A stretch of DNA of 64,000 nt from NCBI RefSeq assembly GCF_014725735.1, contig NZ_CP061368.1:635225-699224 (forward strand), given 5' to 3'. A model generated the notes under the pieces. That model was not told where the DNA came from, searched no databases, and worked only from the letters and a program-made list of their open reading frames with translations. Within the stretch, counting starts at the first letter, position 1. Every line of letters begins with the position of its first letter. The DNA is from Wenzhouxiangella sp. AB-CW3. GTDB taxonomy: Bacteria; Pseudomonadota; Gammaproteobacteria; Xanthomonadales; Wenzhouxiangellaceae. Shown here in pieces: positions 1 to 7,465 of this stretch. A program made the translations under genes and the position numbers.

Positions 1-1
1 G

Positions 2-568
2 ATGCCGGCGCCGGAGCTGGACCGGGTCAGTTGTACGGAGGTTGATTGGCATCAGAACATGATGCGTGACTACCCCTGGGTTGCCAATGGCTGCCACGAA
101 GCCATCGTTGTTGATGGCAAAAAGTGGGCGCGCTTCGAGGCTGTGTTTCAGCAAACCAATCGCGATGGGACGATTACATCGAACTTCAAGAGTGATCGTG
201 GCCGCTCGCTTGGCGACGTCAAGCTGAGGCCGGGTCCTGACCAGCGCGTGTTGCTGGATGGTCGTGCTACGAGGTTTTCAGACCTGCGCCGCGGCCAGGT
301 CCTGAACTTCTATGCGCCGGAAGGCATGTACGCCTTTGCCACGGAGCCGGGCGCACCGCCTGCCGAAGTGGTTCAGATTGTCGAGCCACAGCCGACCGCA
401 CAGGCACCAGTTCAAATGGCCCAGGCGCAGCCGACCACATCCCCCAGACCGACCACTTTGCCGGCAACCGCCGGCCCGCTGCCGATCATTGCTCTGGGCG
501 GACTGCTGTCGCTACTGGGTGGGATCACTCTGACCATGTGCCGGCGTTTCAAGACACCGAGCGCCTGA
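2..568 (+). CDS. Hypothetical protein with LPxTA/G-like C-terminal sorting tail (5' end probably outside window)
   Basis: The frame is open from the window edge and the visible N-terminus has no signal peptide, so the gene probably begins upstream. The first ~125 residues resemble no family I recognise. A Pro/Gln/Thr/Ala-rich linker follows (about residues 125-155), then LPATAG at about 154-159, a ~20-residue hydrophobic helix and a short tail starting CRRF. The layout (low-complexity spacer, LPxT-type motif, membrane helix, Arg-rich tail) is that of a C-terminal cell-envelope sorting signal. Such tails are known in some Gram-negative proteins, but no sortase-like gene is visible here. Function is unknown; anchoring is inferred from the tail alone. 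Confidence 0.65.
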   Translation: MPAPELDRVSCTEVDWHQNMMRDYPWVANGCHEAIVVDGKKWARFEAVFQQTNRDGTITSNFKSDRGRSLGDVKLRPGPDQRVLLDGRATRFSDLRRGQVLNFYAPEGMYAFATEPGAPPAEVVQIVEPQPTAQAPVQMAQAQPTTSPRPTTLPATAGPLPIIALGGLLSLLGGITLTMCRRFKTPSA

Positions 569-582
569 ACCATGGGAACCTT

Positions 583-611
583 GCCGGGCGGTCGCTAGCC
601 GATCGCCCGGC
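583..611 (+). terminator. GC-rich hairpin after the first gene
   Basis: A perfect 8-bp inverted repeat (GCCGGGCG / CGCCCGGC) lies 15 bp after the stop codon of the preceding gene and before the dodecin gene. There is no T tract after it, so it may be a weak terminator or an mRNA-stabilising hairpin. Confidence 0.4.
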
Positions 612-634
612 CTATTCATCATCAGGATATAGCC

Positions 635-835
635 ATGACCATTGCCAAGATAATTGAAATTTCAAGTGACTCTTCAATCAGCTTTCAGGACGCCATCGAA
701 TCCGGCATCAAGCGTGCCGAACGTACGGTGCACAATGTAAAAGGCGCCTGGATAGCCGAACAGAAGTTGACCATTGACGATGGCAAGATCACCAACTACC
801 GCGTGATCATGCGGATCAGTTTTGTCATCGACTGA
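635..835 (+). CDS. Dodecin family protein
   Basis: The 66-residue product has the length and pattern of dodecins, small beta-alpha-beta-beta proteins that assemble into hollow dodecamers binding flavin or similar aromatic cofactors. Visible family features are the ISSDSSISFQDAIESGI segment leading into the helix, a Trp (W39) in the usual flavin-stacking region, and a C-terminal strand ending RISFVID. It stands alone: a hairpin precedes it and a clear Rho-independent terminator follows 20 bp after the stop, so it is probably a single-gene transcript. Role inferred from family: flavin storage or buffering in the cytoplasm. Confidence 0.9.
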   Translation: MTIAKIIEISSDSSISFQDAIESGIKRAERTVHNVKGAWIAEQKLTIDDGKITNYRVIMRISFVID

Positions 836-854
836 CCGGGCTGGCAATACCGAG

Positions 855-882
855 AAAATGGGCGCATCAGCGCCCATTTTTC
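855..882 (+). terminator. Rho-independent terminator of the dodecin gene
   Basis: A perfect 11-bp inverted repeat (AAAATGGGCGC / GCGCCCATTTT) with a 4-base ATCA loop ends in a T run, starting 20 bp after the dodecin stop. The A run on the 5' side could also make it work in the opposite direction. Confidence 0.9.
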
Positions 883-1160
883 CAAGTGCGCCTTGCCACA
901 AGCGCTGACAGGCCGAAGCTGAGTGTCTGCTCAATAGTGAGACCGTTAGTACAGATGATCCGTGCGCTACCGAACAGTAAGCGAGCAATATGTGCGCTAG
1001 CGCACCGACGGGCGACTAGCGCGTTGATAGGCTGACCAATCAGCCCAGGATGAACAGGTGAGCGAAAACTGTGTCTATTCAGATGCCCGGCCAGGAACCC
1101 CACGGTCGCCGAGTCCGGCCTTGCTCCGAAAGACTGGATGAGTGGGAGAATGAAGGGGGC
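883..1160. other. Intergenic stretch before the diguanylate cyclase
   Basis: No gene of its own is supported here. The reading frame of the next gene is open from 1071, but its better ribosome-binding site lies just before 1161. Several short GCGCTAGCGC-type palindromic pieces occur near 990-1010. I see no clear promoter. Confidence 0.4.
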
Positions 1161-2558
1161 ATGGTGTCCAGACCGTCTACGGCCAATCAGTTCGATGAAA
1201 TCCAGCGCCCTTTGAGTACCGAAGCGGAGATTGCGCTGCTGGAAGTCCTGCCACTAGGCATTATGATCACCGACCTGGACGGCATCATCACCTATAGCAA
1301 TCCAGCCTGCCAGAGGTTATATGCAGCATCGGCATCGGAACTATTGGGCACCAACTGGTGCCAGGCCATCGATGCGAGAGATAGAGCGGCGATTCCTATC
1401 CGGTGGCAGGAAGCCAGTGCTGGGCAGGACCCACTGAGCTTCGATGTTCGCATGATTGATGGCGCCGGACAACAGACCTGGACCAGGCATGGCATTGCAC
1501 GTCTGGAGACTGATCCGGCGCCTGAATGCCGTATCCACACCATTGAAGATATCACTGCCATCAAGGCTGCCGAGCAGGCTGCAACCGAAGCACTTTCCAG
1601 CGAACGGGAGCGCGCGCGGGTCACGCTGGAGTGCATTGGCGATGCAGTCATCAGTACCGATGCCTCAGGCCGGGTGAGCTATCTGAATGCCGTGGCGGAA
1701 GAACTGACTGGCTGGTCTCGCGAGGCCGCATGCGGTCAGCCGATCAATAGGGTATTCAGGGTGGTTGATGCGAGCAGCAGGCTACCGGTATGCAATCCAG
1801 CCGATCGGGCCATGGAGGGTCTGGGGATCGTTCAGATGCCACCCAATTGCCTGCTCCTGCGGCCCGACGGTAGTGAGTTGGCCGTCGAGGATTCGGCCGC
1901 ACCCATCATTGACACCGCCGGCCGACTTGCTGGTGCGGTCGTGATATTTCGTGACCAGAAAATGTCCAGGCAGAACGTGGCACGAGTGACACACCTGGCC
2001 CGCCACGATGCTCTGACCGGTCTGCTCAATCGGGCGGCTTTTGCCGAACACTTCGATCAGGCGATCCATCTGGCCAGGCGCCACCAGAACTGCGTCGGGC
2101 TGATGTTCATCGATCTCGACAACTTCAAGCAGGTCAATGACAGCCTGGGTCACAAAGTCGGCGACCAGCTATTGAAGCTCCTGTCGTGGAGGCTGACATC
2201 CTGCGTGCGCAGCACCGATCTGATCTGCCGTCATGGCGGCGATGAGTTTGTCGTTTTGCTTAGCGAGATCAGGCAGCGCGAGGATGCAGTGAGAGTCGCT
2301 GAAAAGATGCTGGCGGCAGCAACCATGCCTTACCATGCACATGCCCCCACGGAAAGCCTGGAGTTGAGTGTAGGAATCAGTCTTTATCCAGAACATGGCA
2401 TCAATATGAAATCACTGATGCACAGGGCGGATACAGCCATGTACCACGCCAAAGTTGGCAGTGGCAGCGGATACCGTATCTATCAGGCCGGCATGCAGCG
2501 ACCGCTTCCTGGGTCACGCATCGACAATGTGTTCAAGCGTACAGACGCAATCGGGTAA
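1161..2558 (+). CDS. PAS-PAS-GGDEF diguanylate cyclase
   Basis: Predicted 465-residue cytoplasmic enzyme making cyclic di-GMP from two GTP. Two PAS sensor domains (about residues 25-130 and 155-265) precede a GGDEF domain (about 290-445). The active-site motif GGDEF is intact at residues 359-363, and RSTD lies exactly five residues before it, matching the RxxD product-inhibition site. There is no EAL or HD-GYP domain and no membrane segment. The frame is open from an ATG at 1071, but GAAGGGGG just before the ATG at 1161 makes that the better start. It stands alone. The PAS ligand cannot be read from sequence. The Clp-like regulator near 31 kb could be one receptor for its product (inference). 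Confidence 0.9.
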   Translation: MVSRPSTANQFDEIQRPLSTEAEIALLEVLPLGIMITDLDGIITYSNPACQRLYAASASELLGTNWCQAIDARDRAAIPIRWQEASAGQDPLSFDVRMIDGAGQQTWTRHGIARLETDPAPECRIHTIEDITAIKAAEQAATEALSSERERARVTLECIGDAVISTDASGRVSYLNAVAEELTGWSREAACGQPINRVFRVVDASSRLPVCNPADRAMEGLGIVQMPPNCLLLRPDGSELAVEDSAAPIIDTAGRLAGAVVIFRDQKMSRQNVARVTHLARHDALTGLLNRAAFAEHFDQAIHLARRHQNCVGLMFIDLDNFKQVNDSLGHKVGDQLLKLLSWRLTSCVRSTDLICRHGGDEFVVLLSEIRQREDAVRVAEKMLAAATMPYHAHAPTESLELSVGISLYPEHGINMKSLMHRADTAMYHAKVGSGSGYRIYQAGMQRPLPGSRIDNVFKRTDAIG

Positions 2559-2619
2559 TGGGGGCGATCATTCCACACGGTGGTACTTTGTCCCGACTTT
2601 CAAGGTGCCAGGATCCACC

Positions 2620-2757
2620 CTGATCATTGCAAACATCACCGTGGAGGTGTTATGGAACGTCGTGCATTTGAATGGCCTTGTCAGCTTCGAGACAGAGATC
2701 GATACCGCGGTCGAACTGATTCGATCGGTTGTCAATGTACAGTCGGCCAGGCCCAGA
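2620..2757 (+). pseudogene. Remnant of a BON-domain gene
   Basis: One forward frame between the cyclase and the PRC-barrel gene reads NVVHLNGLVSFETEIDTAVE followed by LIRSVVNVQS. This matches the BON core: a strand, L-x-G-x-V, an acidic helix, then R-S-V-x-x-V. There is no start codon in context, the N-terminal part is missing, and after about 2757 the match is lost, as after a frameshift. BON and PRC-barrel genes often neighbour each other, which supports the call. Short match, so moderate confidence. Confidence 0.45.
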
Positions 2758-2800
2758 AAGGCGTGGGTGATGCGCAGGCAAAGATCATGCGGGGCACATC

Positions 2801-3223
2801 ATGAACGATACCTCTGAAGTGGCAAGCAAAGCTCGTTCGGATACCCGGTCAGCCCGCAAATATGGCACCTTGCTGCTTTCGGCGACCACGCTTGTCGGTG
2901 ATGACATTTGTAACCGCTATGGCGAGAAGCTGGGCTACATCAAGGATTTCATGTTTGACATGGACAACGGCAGAATCCGCTACGCGGTGATGAGCTGCGG
3001 CGGCTTCCTCGGCATGGGCGACCGACTGTTTGCCATTCCGTGGAGCGCGCTCGACCTCGATACCGATCGCAAGTGTTTCTTGCTCGATGTCGGAATCGAC
3101 CGTCTCAAGGCGGCGCCAGGTTTTGACAAGGACCACTGGCCCGATATGGCTGATGAACAGTGGGCCGGCAAGGTGCGCTATCACTTTCGCCGACTCAAGG
3201 ATGGATCAAGGTCGGCTCTGTAG
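2801..3223 (+). CDS. PRC-barrel domain protein
   Basis: A 140-residue soluble protein whose central part (about residues 28-105) is a PRC-barrel: GDDICNRYGEKLGYIKDFMF, then a turn, RYAVMSCGGFLGMGDRLFAI and the PWSAL motif. This small beta-barrel occurs in the photosynthetic reaction-centre H subunit, in RimM and in many stand-alone stress proteins. There is no signal peptide or membrane helix. The C-terminal tail (DKDHWPDMADEQW) is typical of stand-alone bacterial versions. A BON-domain remnant lies just upstream. Biological role unknown. Confidence 0.85.
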   Translation: MNDTSEVASKARSDTRSARKYGTLLLSATTLVGDDICNRYGEKLGYIKDFMFDMDNGRIRYAVMSCGGFLGMGDRLFAIPWSALDLDTDRKCFLLDVGIDRLKAAPGFDKDHWPDMADEQWAGKVRYHFRRLKDGSRSAL

Positions 3224-3331
3224 CCGGCAGTTGGTCCGCGACTGGTTGTGTTCGCTTCCGTACAGAAGTCGCCTCCATCGTTGTGATGCAATGATTTCGC
3301 ATCCTTAAAAGAAGGTCCGAAGTTTGACATC

Positions 3332-4468
3332 ATGACCGCAAGCAATCCGCCACTGGCCACAGCCAACGTTATCTACTTCATCGCTGTCCACCTGCTCGCT
3401 CTGGTGGCCGCTCCCTTGTGGGGCGTGCTGGTGGGCTTCAGCGGCTGGGCCTGGCTGACCGCCGGGCTGATCTGGCTGTTCAGCGGACTTTCGATTACCG
3501 CCGGCTACCATCGGCTGTGGTCGCATCGCAGTTACCAGGCGGCCTGGCCGTTGAAACTGTTCTTCGTCATCTTCGGCACTTTCGCCTTGCAGAACTCGGT
3601 GCTGGTCTGGTGTGCGCGCCATCGTCTTCATCATCGCTTCGTTGATGACATCGAGCGTGATCCACATTCGATCCGTACCGGCTTCTGGCACGCCCATATT
3701 GGCTGGATGCTGCGCCACTGGCCTTCCAGTGCGGTTGATTTCAGTCAGGTTCGCGATCTCGAACGCGATCCGCTGCTCAAGTGGCAACACCGCCATTACT
3801 TTCTCCTGACCTGGCTGTTCAACCTGGGTGTGCCGGTCCTGCTCGGCGTGCTGGTCGGCGAGGTCATCGGCATGGTGCTGCTGGCCGGCGCAGTCCGGCT
3901 GGTATTCAGCCAGCACTGTACCTTCTTCATCAATTCGCTGGCTCATACCTGGGGCAAGCGCCACTACAGTGATGAAAACACCTCCCGCGACAACGGCTGG
4001 CTGGCGCTTGTGACCTGGGGCGAGGGCTATCACAACTTTCACCATGCCTTTCAGGCCGATTACCGCAACGGTACACGCTGGTGGCATTTCGACCCGGGCA
4101 AGTGGCTGATCGCAGCCTGTTCATCGCTTGGATTGGCCAGCCAGCTCAAGCGCACCCCGAACTTCAGGATCCGGCGGGCAAAAGTGGCAATGCAGATTCG
4201 CCAACTCGAAAGCGAGCTGGCCTCAAGCCATGCCGGCCAAACCTGGGCCGAAGCCCTCGAGCGCGAGTACCAGCAGTTCAGGGATACCGTCGGCCAGTGG
4301 CAGTCTGTTCAGGCCGAGCGGCTCCAGGCCGGTAGCGCGGCACTGCGCGAGCGTTGGCAGAAGCATGTCTTCAGAAAGCGCTTTCGGGAACTCGATCGAC
4401 GCCTGAAGGCCCAGGCCCGCCGCCTGGCCAGTCTGCAACAGGATTGGCATTCCGAATCAGCTCATTGA
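3332..4468 (+). CDS. Membrane fatty acid (acyl-CoA type) desaturase
   Basis: Integral-membrane di-iron desaturase, 378 residues, expected to introduce a double bond (typically delta-9) into acyl chains and so tune membrane fluidity. All three histidine boxes are present: HRLWSH (60-65), HRLHH (97-101) and HNFHH (234-238). Hydrophobic segments lie at about 12-57, 73-92 and 155-200. After the last box comes a ~110-residue hydrophilic, Arg/Gln-rich, probably coiled-coil tail (about 268-378), longer than in minimal family members. The gene is alone on its strand, with a GC-rich inverted repeat just past the stop. The electron donor is not encoded here. Confidence 0.92.
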   Translation: MTASNPPLATANVIYFIAVHLLALVAAPLWGVLVGFSGWAWLTAGLIWLFSGLSITAGYHRLWSHRSYQAAWPLKLFFVIFGTFALQNSVLVWCARHRLHHRFVDDIERDPHSIRTGFWHAHIGWMLRHWPSSAVDFSQVRDLERDPLLKWQHRHYFLLTWLFNLGVPVLLGVLVGEVIGMVLLAGAVRLVFSQHCTFFINSLAHTWGKRHYSDENTSRDNGWLALVTWGEGYHNFHHAFQADYRNGTRWWHFDPGKWLIAACSSLGLASQLKRTPNFRIRRAKVAMQIRQLESELASSHAGQTWAEALEREYQQFRDTVGQWQSVQAERLQAGSAALRERWQKHVFRKRFRELDRRLKAQARRLASLQQDWHSESAH

Positions 4469-4476
4469 GGCGGTGC

Positions 4477-4497
4477 GGTGCGCATCGTGAGCGCACC
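4477..4497 (+). terminator. Hairpin downstream of the desaturase gene
   Basis: A perfect 7-bp inverted repeat (GGTGCGC / GCGCACC) with a 7-base loop lies 9 bp past the desaturase stop. There is no T tract, so terminator function is tentative. Confidence 0.4.
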
Positions 4498-4584
4498 TGA
4501 CGGGCAGATCGAGGTCGCTTCTTCGCCGGCCCAGTGCACCACTTTCCCGGTTCATCTGCCCAGAGTCGATCCGGTGCCCGATTA

Positions 4585-4659
4585 TTACCACCGGCTGGTC
4601 CGGCGCGCTGCATGGATCAGCACCAGTGCCAGAACCATCACCAGCAGCAGACCAGCCAT
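4585..4659 (-). CDS. Possible 24-residue single-span membrane peptide
   Basis: A short reverse-strand frame encodes a start, a hydrophobic stretch (AGLLLVMVLALVLI) and a basic end (HAARRTSRW). A strong GAGGGGGG ribosome-binding site sits 9 bases before the ATG. Without the adjacent IS3-family element this site would directly follow the stop codon of the membrane gene now at 6304-6651, so the two may once have been translationally coupled. The peptide ending RTSRW resembles the RTRW ending of that neighbour. No homologue recognised; short enough to be chance. Confidence 0.35.
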   Translation of the reverse strand: MAGLLLVMVLALVLIHAARRTSRW

Positions 4660-4738
4660 GAGGCCGGTCCCCCCTCTGTCAGGATAGTTGTCGTCTCCTC
4701 TAAAATAGTCTCCAAGAGGGGGCGGACAGGAGCTGACA

Positions 4739-5233
4739 GTGAAGTATTCAGAAGAACGCAGAAAATCAGTGCTGGCCAAATTGTGCCCACCACATAATCG
4801 AACGGTCCGAGAAGTCGCCGCTGAGGAAGGCATTTCTGAGCCGACGGTGTACTTGTGGCGCAAGCAGGCTCGGGAGCGCGGAGAGCTGTACCCCGATGCC
4901 GGATCTGACGCCCAGGGCTGGAGTGCTCGGGACAAGTTCGCGGCCGTGATTGAAACGGCTTCGATGAACGAGTCTGAGCGCTCGGAATACTGCCGCAAGC
5001 GCGGCCTGTATCCTGAGCAGCTGGCTGCTTGGCGTCGGGCCTGCGAGCAGGCCAACGACTGGGCCGAGGAACGCACCGCCAGCCAAGTGAAGGCTGACCG
5101 GGAACAACGCCGGAAGATGCGCGAACTCGAGCGCGATCTGGCACGCAAGGAAAAGGCCCTGGCGGAGACGGCTGCCTTGCTTACCTTGTCAAAAAAAGCC
5201 CGGGCGATCTGGGGGGACGGAGAGGACGAATGA
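4739..5233 (+). CDS. IS3-family transposase OrfA
   Basis: A 164-residue DNA-binding subunit. The N-terminal helix-turn-helix of the Tnp_1 type (about 10-50, including TVREVAAEEGISEPTVYLW) recognises the terminal repeats, and a basic helical, coiled-coil-like region (about 100-150) ends the protein. It overlaps orfB by four bases (ATGA). Near the 3' end the in-frame string TC A-AAA-AAA-G can shift ribosomes by -1 into the orfB frame. It looks intact. Confidence 0.9.
   Translation: MKYSEERRKSVLAKLCPPHNRTVREVAAEEGISEPTVYLWRKQARERGELYPDAGSDAQGWSARDKFAAVIETASMNESERSEYCRKRGLYPEQLAAWRRACEQANDWAEERTASQVKADREQRRKMRELERDLARKEKALAETAALLTLSKKARAIWGDGEDE
5191..5197 (+). promoter_or_regulatory. A7 slippery heptamer for programmed -1 frameshifting
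   Basis: Seven A residues are read as A-AAA-AAA in the orfA frame. A -1 slip enters the orfB frame, which is open from 5197 to the orfB ATG at 5230 with no stop. This is the usual IS3-family way to make the OrfAB transposase fusion. I did not establish a downstream stimulatory structure. Confidence 0.75.
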
Positions 5234-6285
5234 TCAGCACCCCGGATCGCCAGAAAGCTGTTGAGCTGATCGACGAGGCCAGAACCGCTGGCGCCCGTCT
5301 CAGGCCCGCCTGCCAGGTGCTGGGCATCACGGCACGCACTTATCAGCGCTGGACGGCTGATGGCGGCGTGCGCGCCGACAAACGGCCTGAGGCAGTGCGC
5401 CCGTTGCCTTCTCACGCGCTCAAGCCTGAAGAACGGCAAGCGATTGTAACGGTCTGCAACGAGCCCGAGCACGCTTCCATGCCGCCGGGCCAGATCGTGC
5501 CGAAGTTGGCCGACGAGGGCCGCTACCTGGCCTCTGAGTCGAGCTTTTACCGCGTACTGAATGACGAGGACCAGCAGCACCATCGCGGTCGTGCCCGCAA
5601 GCCTGCAGCGGCCCGGCCGCCAGCGACGCACTGTGCCGATGCGCCCAACACCGTTTGGTGTTGGGACATCACCTGGTTGCCGGCCGATATCCGTGGGCGC
5701 TTCTTCTTCCTGTACCTGATCATGGATCTGTTCAGCCGCAAGATCGTAGGCTGGGAAGTGCATGATAGCGAGAGTGCCGTGCTGTCCAGTGAGCTGGTGC
5801 AGCAGACGGTCTGGCGGGAAGGCTGCGTCGATCAACCGCTGGTCCTCCATGGTGATAACGGCAGCCCGATCAAAGGTCAGACCGTCCAGGTCATGCTCGG
5901 CAAGCTGGGTATCACGGCCTCGTTCAGCCGACCGCGGGTCAGTGATGACAATGCCTTCGTCGAATCGTTGTTCCGAACCTGCAAGTATGTGCCGGACTTC
6001 CCGAAGACTGGCTTTGCCTCGCTGGAAGCGGCACGCGAGTGGGTCGCGCGCTTTGTCGAGTGGTACAACCATCAGCACAAGCATCGCGGGATCAACTACG
6101 TCACCCCGCACCAGCGCCACACTGGACAGGACATTGAGATCCTGGCCAAACGCCATGCCGTCTATCAAGCGGCGCGGGACAAGCATCCACAGCGCTGGAG
6201 TGGGGATACCCGCAACTGGTCTCCGGCAGGAGCCGTGTGGTTGAACCCGGAAAAGGAAAAGCAGCCGGAAAGTCAGGCTGCATGA
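5230..6285 (+). CDS. IS3-family transposase OrfB (DDE integrase domain)
   Basis: A 351-residue catalytic subunit. An N-terminal HTH_21-like region (about 60-115) precedes an rve-type integrase core (about 135-300). The acidic triad is complete: D146 in WCWDITW, D209 in HGDNGS and E245 in NAFVESLF, with the standard 35-residue D-E spacing. It starts inside the last codons of orfA and is probably made mainly as an OrfAB fusion by -1 frameshifting. No internal stop, so the element may still be active. Confidence 0.93.
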   Translation: MISTPDRQKAVELIDEARTAGARLRPACQVLGITARTYQRWTADGGVRADKRPEAVRPLPSHALKPEERQAIVTVCNEPEHASMPPGQIVPKLADEGRYLASESSFYRVLNDEDQQHHRGRARKPAAARPPATHCADAPNTVWCWDITWLPADIRGRFFFLYLIMDLFSRKIVGWEVHDSESAVLSSELVQQTVWREGCVDQPLVLHGDNGSPIKGQTVQVMLGKLGITASFSRPRVSDDNAFVESLFRTCKYVPDFPKTGFASLEAAREWVARFVEWYNHQHKHRGINYVTPHQRHTGQDIEILAKRHAVYQAARDKHPQRWSGDTRNWSPAGAVWLNPEKEKQPESQAA

Positions 6286-6303
6286 GTATGGAAAAGGCGA
6301 CTT

Positions 6304-6651
6304 CTATCTTGACAACCACCGGGTCCGGGGCGCCATGGCCAGCAGGGCTTCCACCAGTCGGCCCTGTTGCAGGCCGTCGGCCGTGAACCAGGCGATCATC
6401 GCGACAATCACCAGGCCGAGCACGGCCAGGTCGAACAGGTTGTGACTGTATGCCATCGCGATTGCCGCCAGCACCAGTACCAGGCCCAGCGGCATGTACC
6501 AGATCGATCCGGCCAAAAGAGCCTGCCAGGCCACAGCAGTCGCCGCCAGTATTCCCAGTATCGGCGCCAGCAGGACCATCAAGACAGCCAACCCGTAAAG
6601 CAGAAGGCTGACGGTTCTTGATCGTATCGGCGGCGGCAGTATCGCATTCAT
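6304..6651 (-). CDS. Small hydrophobic membrane protein, 3' end altered by IS3-family insertion
   Basis: About 115 residues with roughly three to four predicted membrane helices (LLLYGLAVLMVLLAPILGIL and two further hydrophobic stretches around LVLVLAAIAMAY and LAVLGLVIVAMIAW). No family recognised. The IS3-family element has entered the stop codon: the chromosomal frame ends RTRW plus a lone T, and the first codons of the element add Leu-Ser-Arg and a stop. Rejoining the two flanks restores T+GA, so the original product was about 112 residues and probably still works. ATG 6651 is chosen because the frame further upstream runs into the divergent promoter region. Confidence 0.6.
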   Translation of the reverse strand: MNAILPPPIRSRTVSLLLYGLAVLMVLLAPILGILAATAVAWQALLAGSIWYMPLGLVLVLAAIAMAYSHNLFDLAVLGLVIVAMIAWFTADGLQQGRLVEALLAMAPRTRWLSR

Positions 6652-6772
6652 GCGGCCGATTGTGAAGGAACGCCCCTTTGCCGTCCGTGCGTTACGGAAC
6701 AGATAGAGGATGATTGAAGCTAAAATGAGTTTCCTGCGCAATACCAGCAACGACTGGAGTGGAGCCTGAAGC

Positions 6773-7186
6773 ATGCTTGAGTGGATCGACGATCACTCGG
6801 TGCTATTGTGGATCGGCAGCGCACTATCCTTCGCTGTGCTGGTGGGGAGTTTTTTCCTTGTGCCGTTTCTGGTATCGCATATTCGTCCGGATTATTTCGC
6901 GCATGAACGGCGCCCTGATCGCAGCTGGATCAACCTTTCGCCGCCTGTTCGACTTGTCATTCACATTGGCAAGAACCTGCTGGGCACGCTGCTGCTTGTC
7001 GTCGGGCTGGCCATGCTGGTATTGCCGGGGCCTGGTCTGATCACGCTACTTGTCGGCTTCTTCCTGCTTGATTTTCCCGGCAAGTACCGGTTCGAAAAGT
7101 GGCTGGTCGAAAAAAGGCTGGTTCATCGACCGATCAATTGGCTGCGCCAGCGATCGGGCCGGCAGCCACTGGTGCTGCGCAGATAA
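6773..7186 (+). CDS. PGPGW-like transmembrane protein
   Basis: A 137-residue inner-membrane protein. A first membrane span lies at about 12-35 (WIGSALSFAVLVGSFFLVPF), followed by a polar loop and a hairpin-like hydrophobic region at about 63-98 containing VLPGPGLITLLVGFFLLDFP. This matches the PGPGW family, named for its proline/glycine turn. The C-terminus is basic (RFEKWLVEKRL, then RQRSGR). It is divergent from the small membrane gene at 6304-6651, with ~120 bp between starts. Molecular function unknown. Confidence 0.7.
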   Translation: MLEWIDDHSVLLWIGSALSFAVLVGSFFLVPFLVSHIRPDYFAHERRPDRSWINLSPPVRLVIHIGKNLLGTLLLVVGLAMLVLPGPGLITLLVGFFLLDFPGKYRFEKWLVEKRLVHRPINWLRQRSGRQPLVLRR

Positions 7187-7252
7187 AATCGTTTCGGCGA
7201 CAGGATGCCTGAGCAAGGTCGACCGTCGGCCATACGCGCGACTGGTCGCTCT

Positions 7253-7371
7253 GAAGGGGCTGCTTCGCTGCGCGAAACCGCCCCTTCGACGCTCCCTGCG
7301 CTACGCCGACCTGAAATGGCGGCAGTCCCGAATAATCCGACAGGAATGTAGGTCGGGGTTACATCCCCGAC
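7253..7371. repeat. Intergenic inverted repeats between PGPGW-like and HEXXH genes
   Basis: The ~280-bp gap holds no convincing gene. Two inverted repeats stand out: GAAGGGGC at 7253-7260 pairs with GCCCCTTC at 7280-7287, and GTCGGGG at 7352-7358 pairs with CCCCGAC at 7365-7371 around a TTACAT loop. The second looks like a short dispersed palindrome, but I found only one copy in this window. Confidence 0.45.
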
Positions 7372-7465
7372 GGACGAGGGTGAAACTTTTTCCACCGAGT
7401 CGTTCCTGTACTCCCCTGGGTGTTACCCAAAAAAGACTTGACGAGAGTATCCGGTACGTCGGACG

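Larger units (their letters stand above)
4677..6314 (+). mobile_element. IS3-family insertion sequence (about 1.64 kb)
   Basis: The element is bounded by imperfect inverted repeats of ~24 bp: left TGTCAGGATAGTTGTCGTC from 4677, right (reverse complement) TGTCAAGATAGAAGTCGCC from 6314. The ends have the usual 5'-TG...CA-3' form. Inside are orfA and orfB in the IS3 arrangement with a -1 slippery site. No target duplication is evident (ctc on the left, acc on the right), so the insertion may be old or rearranged. It interrupts the stop codon of a reverse-strand membrane gene. Confidence 0.88.

Noticed and set aside
4585-6186. A 533-codon reverse-strand frame through the IS3-family element
   Set aside because: Antisense shadow of orfA/orfB in GC-rich DNA. 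Only its last 24 codons, outside the element, were kept as a possible peptide.
7200-7465. Possible small gene between the PGPGW-like and HEXXH genes
   Set aside because: Frames are interrupted by inverted repeats and lack ribosome-binding sites or family similarity.
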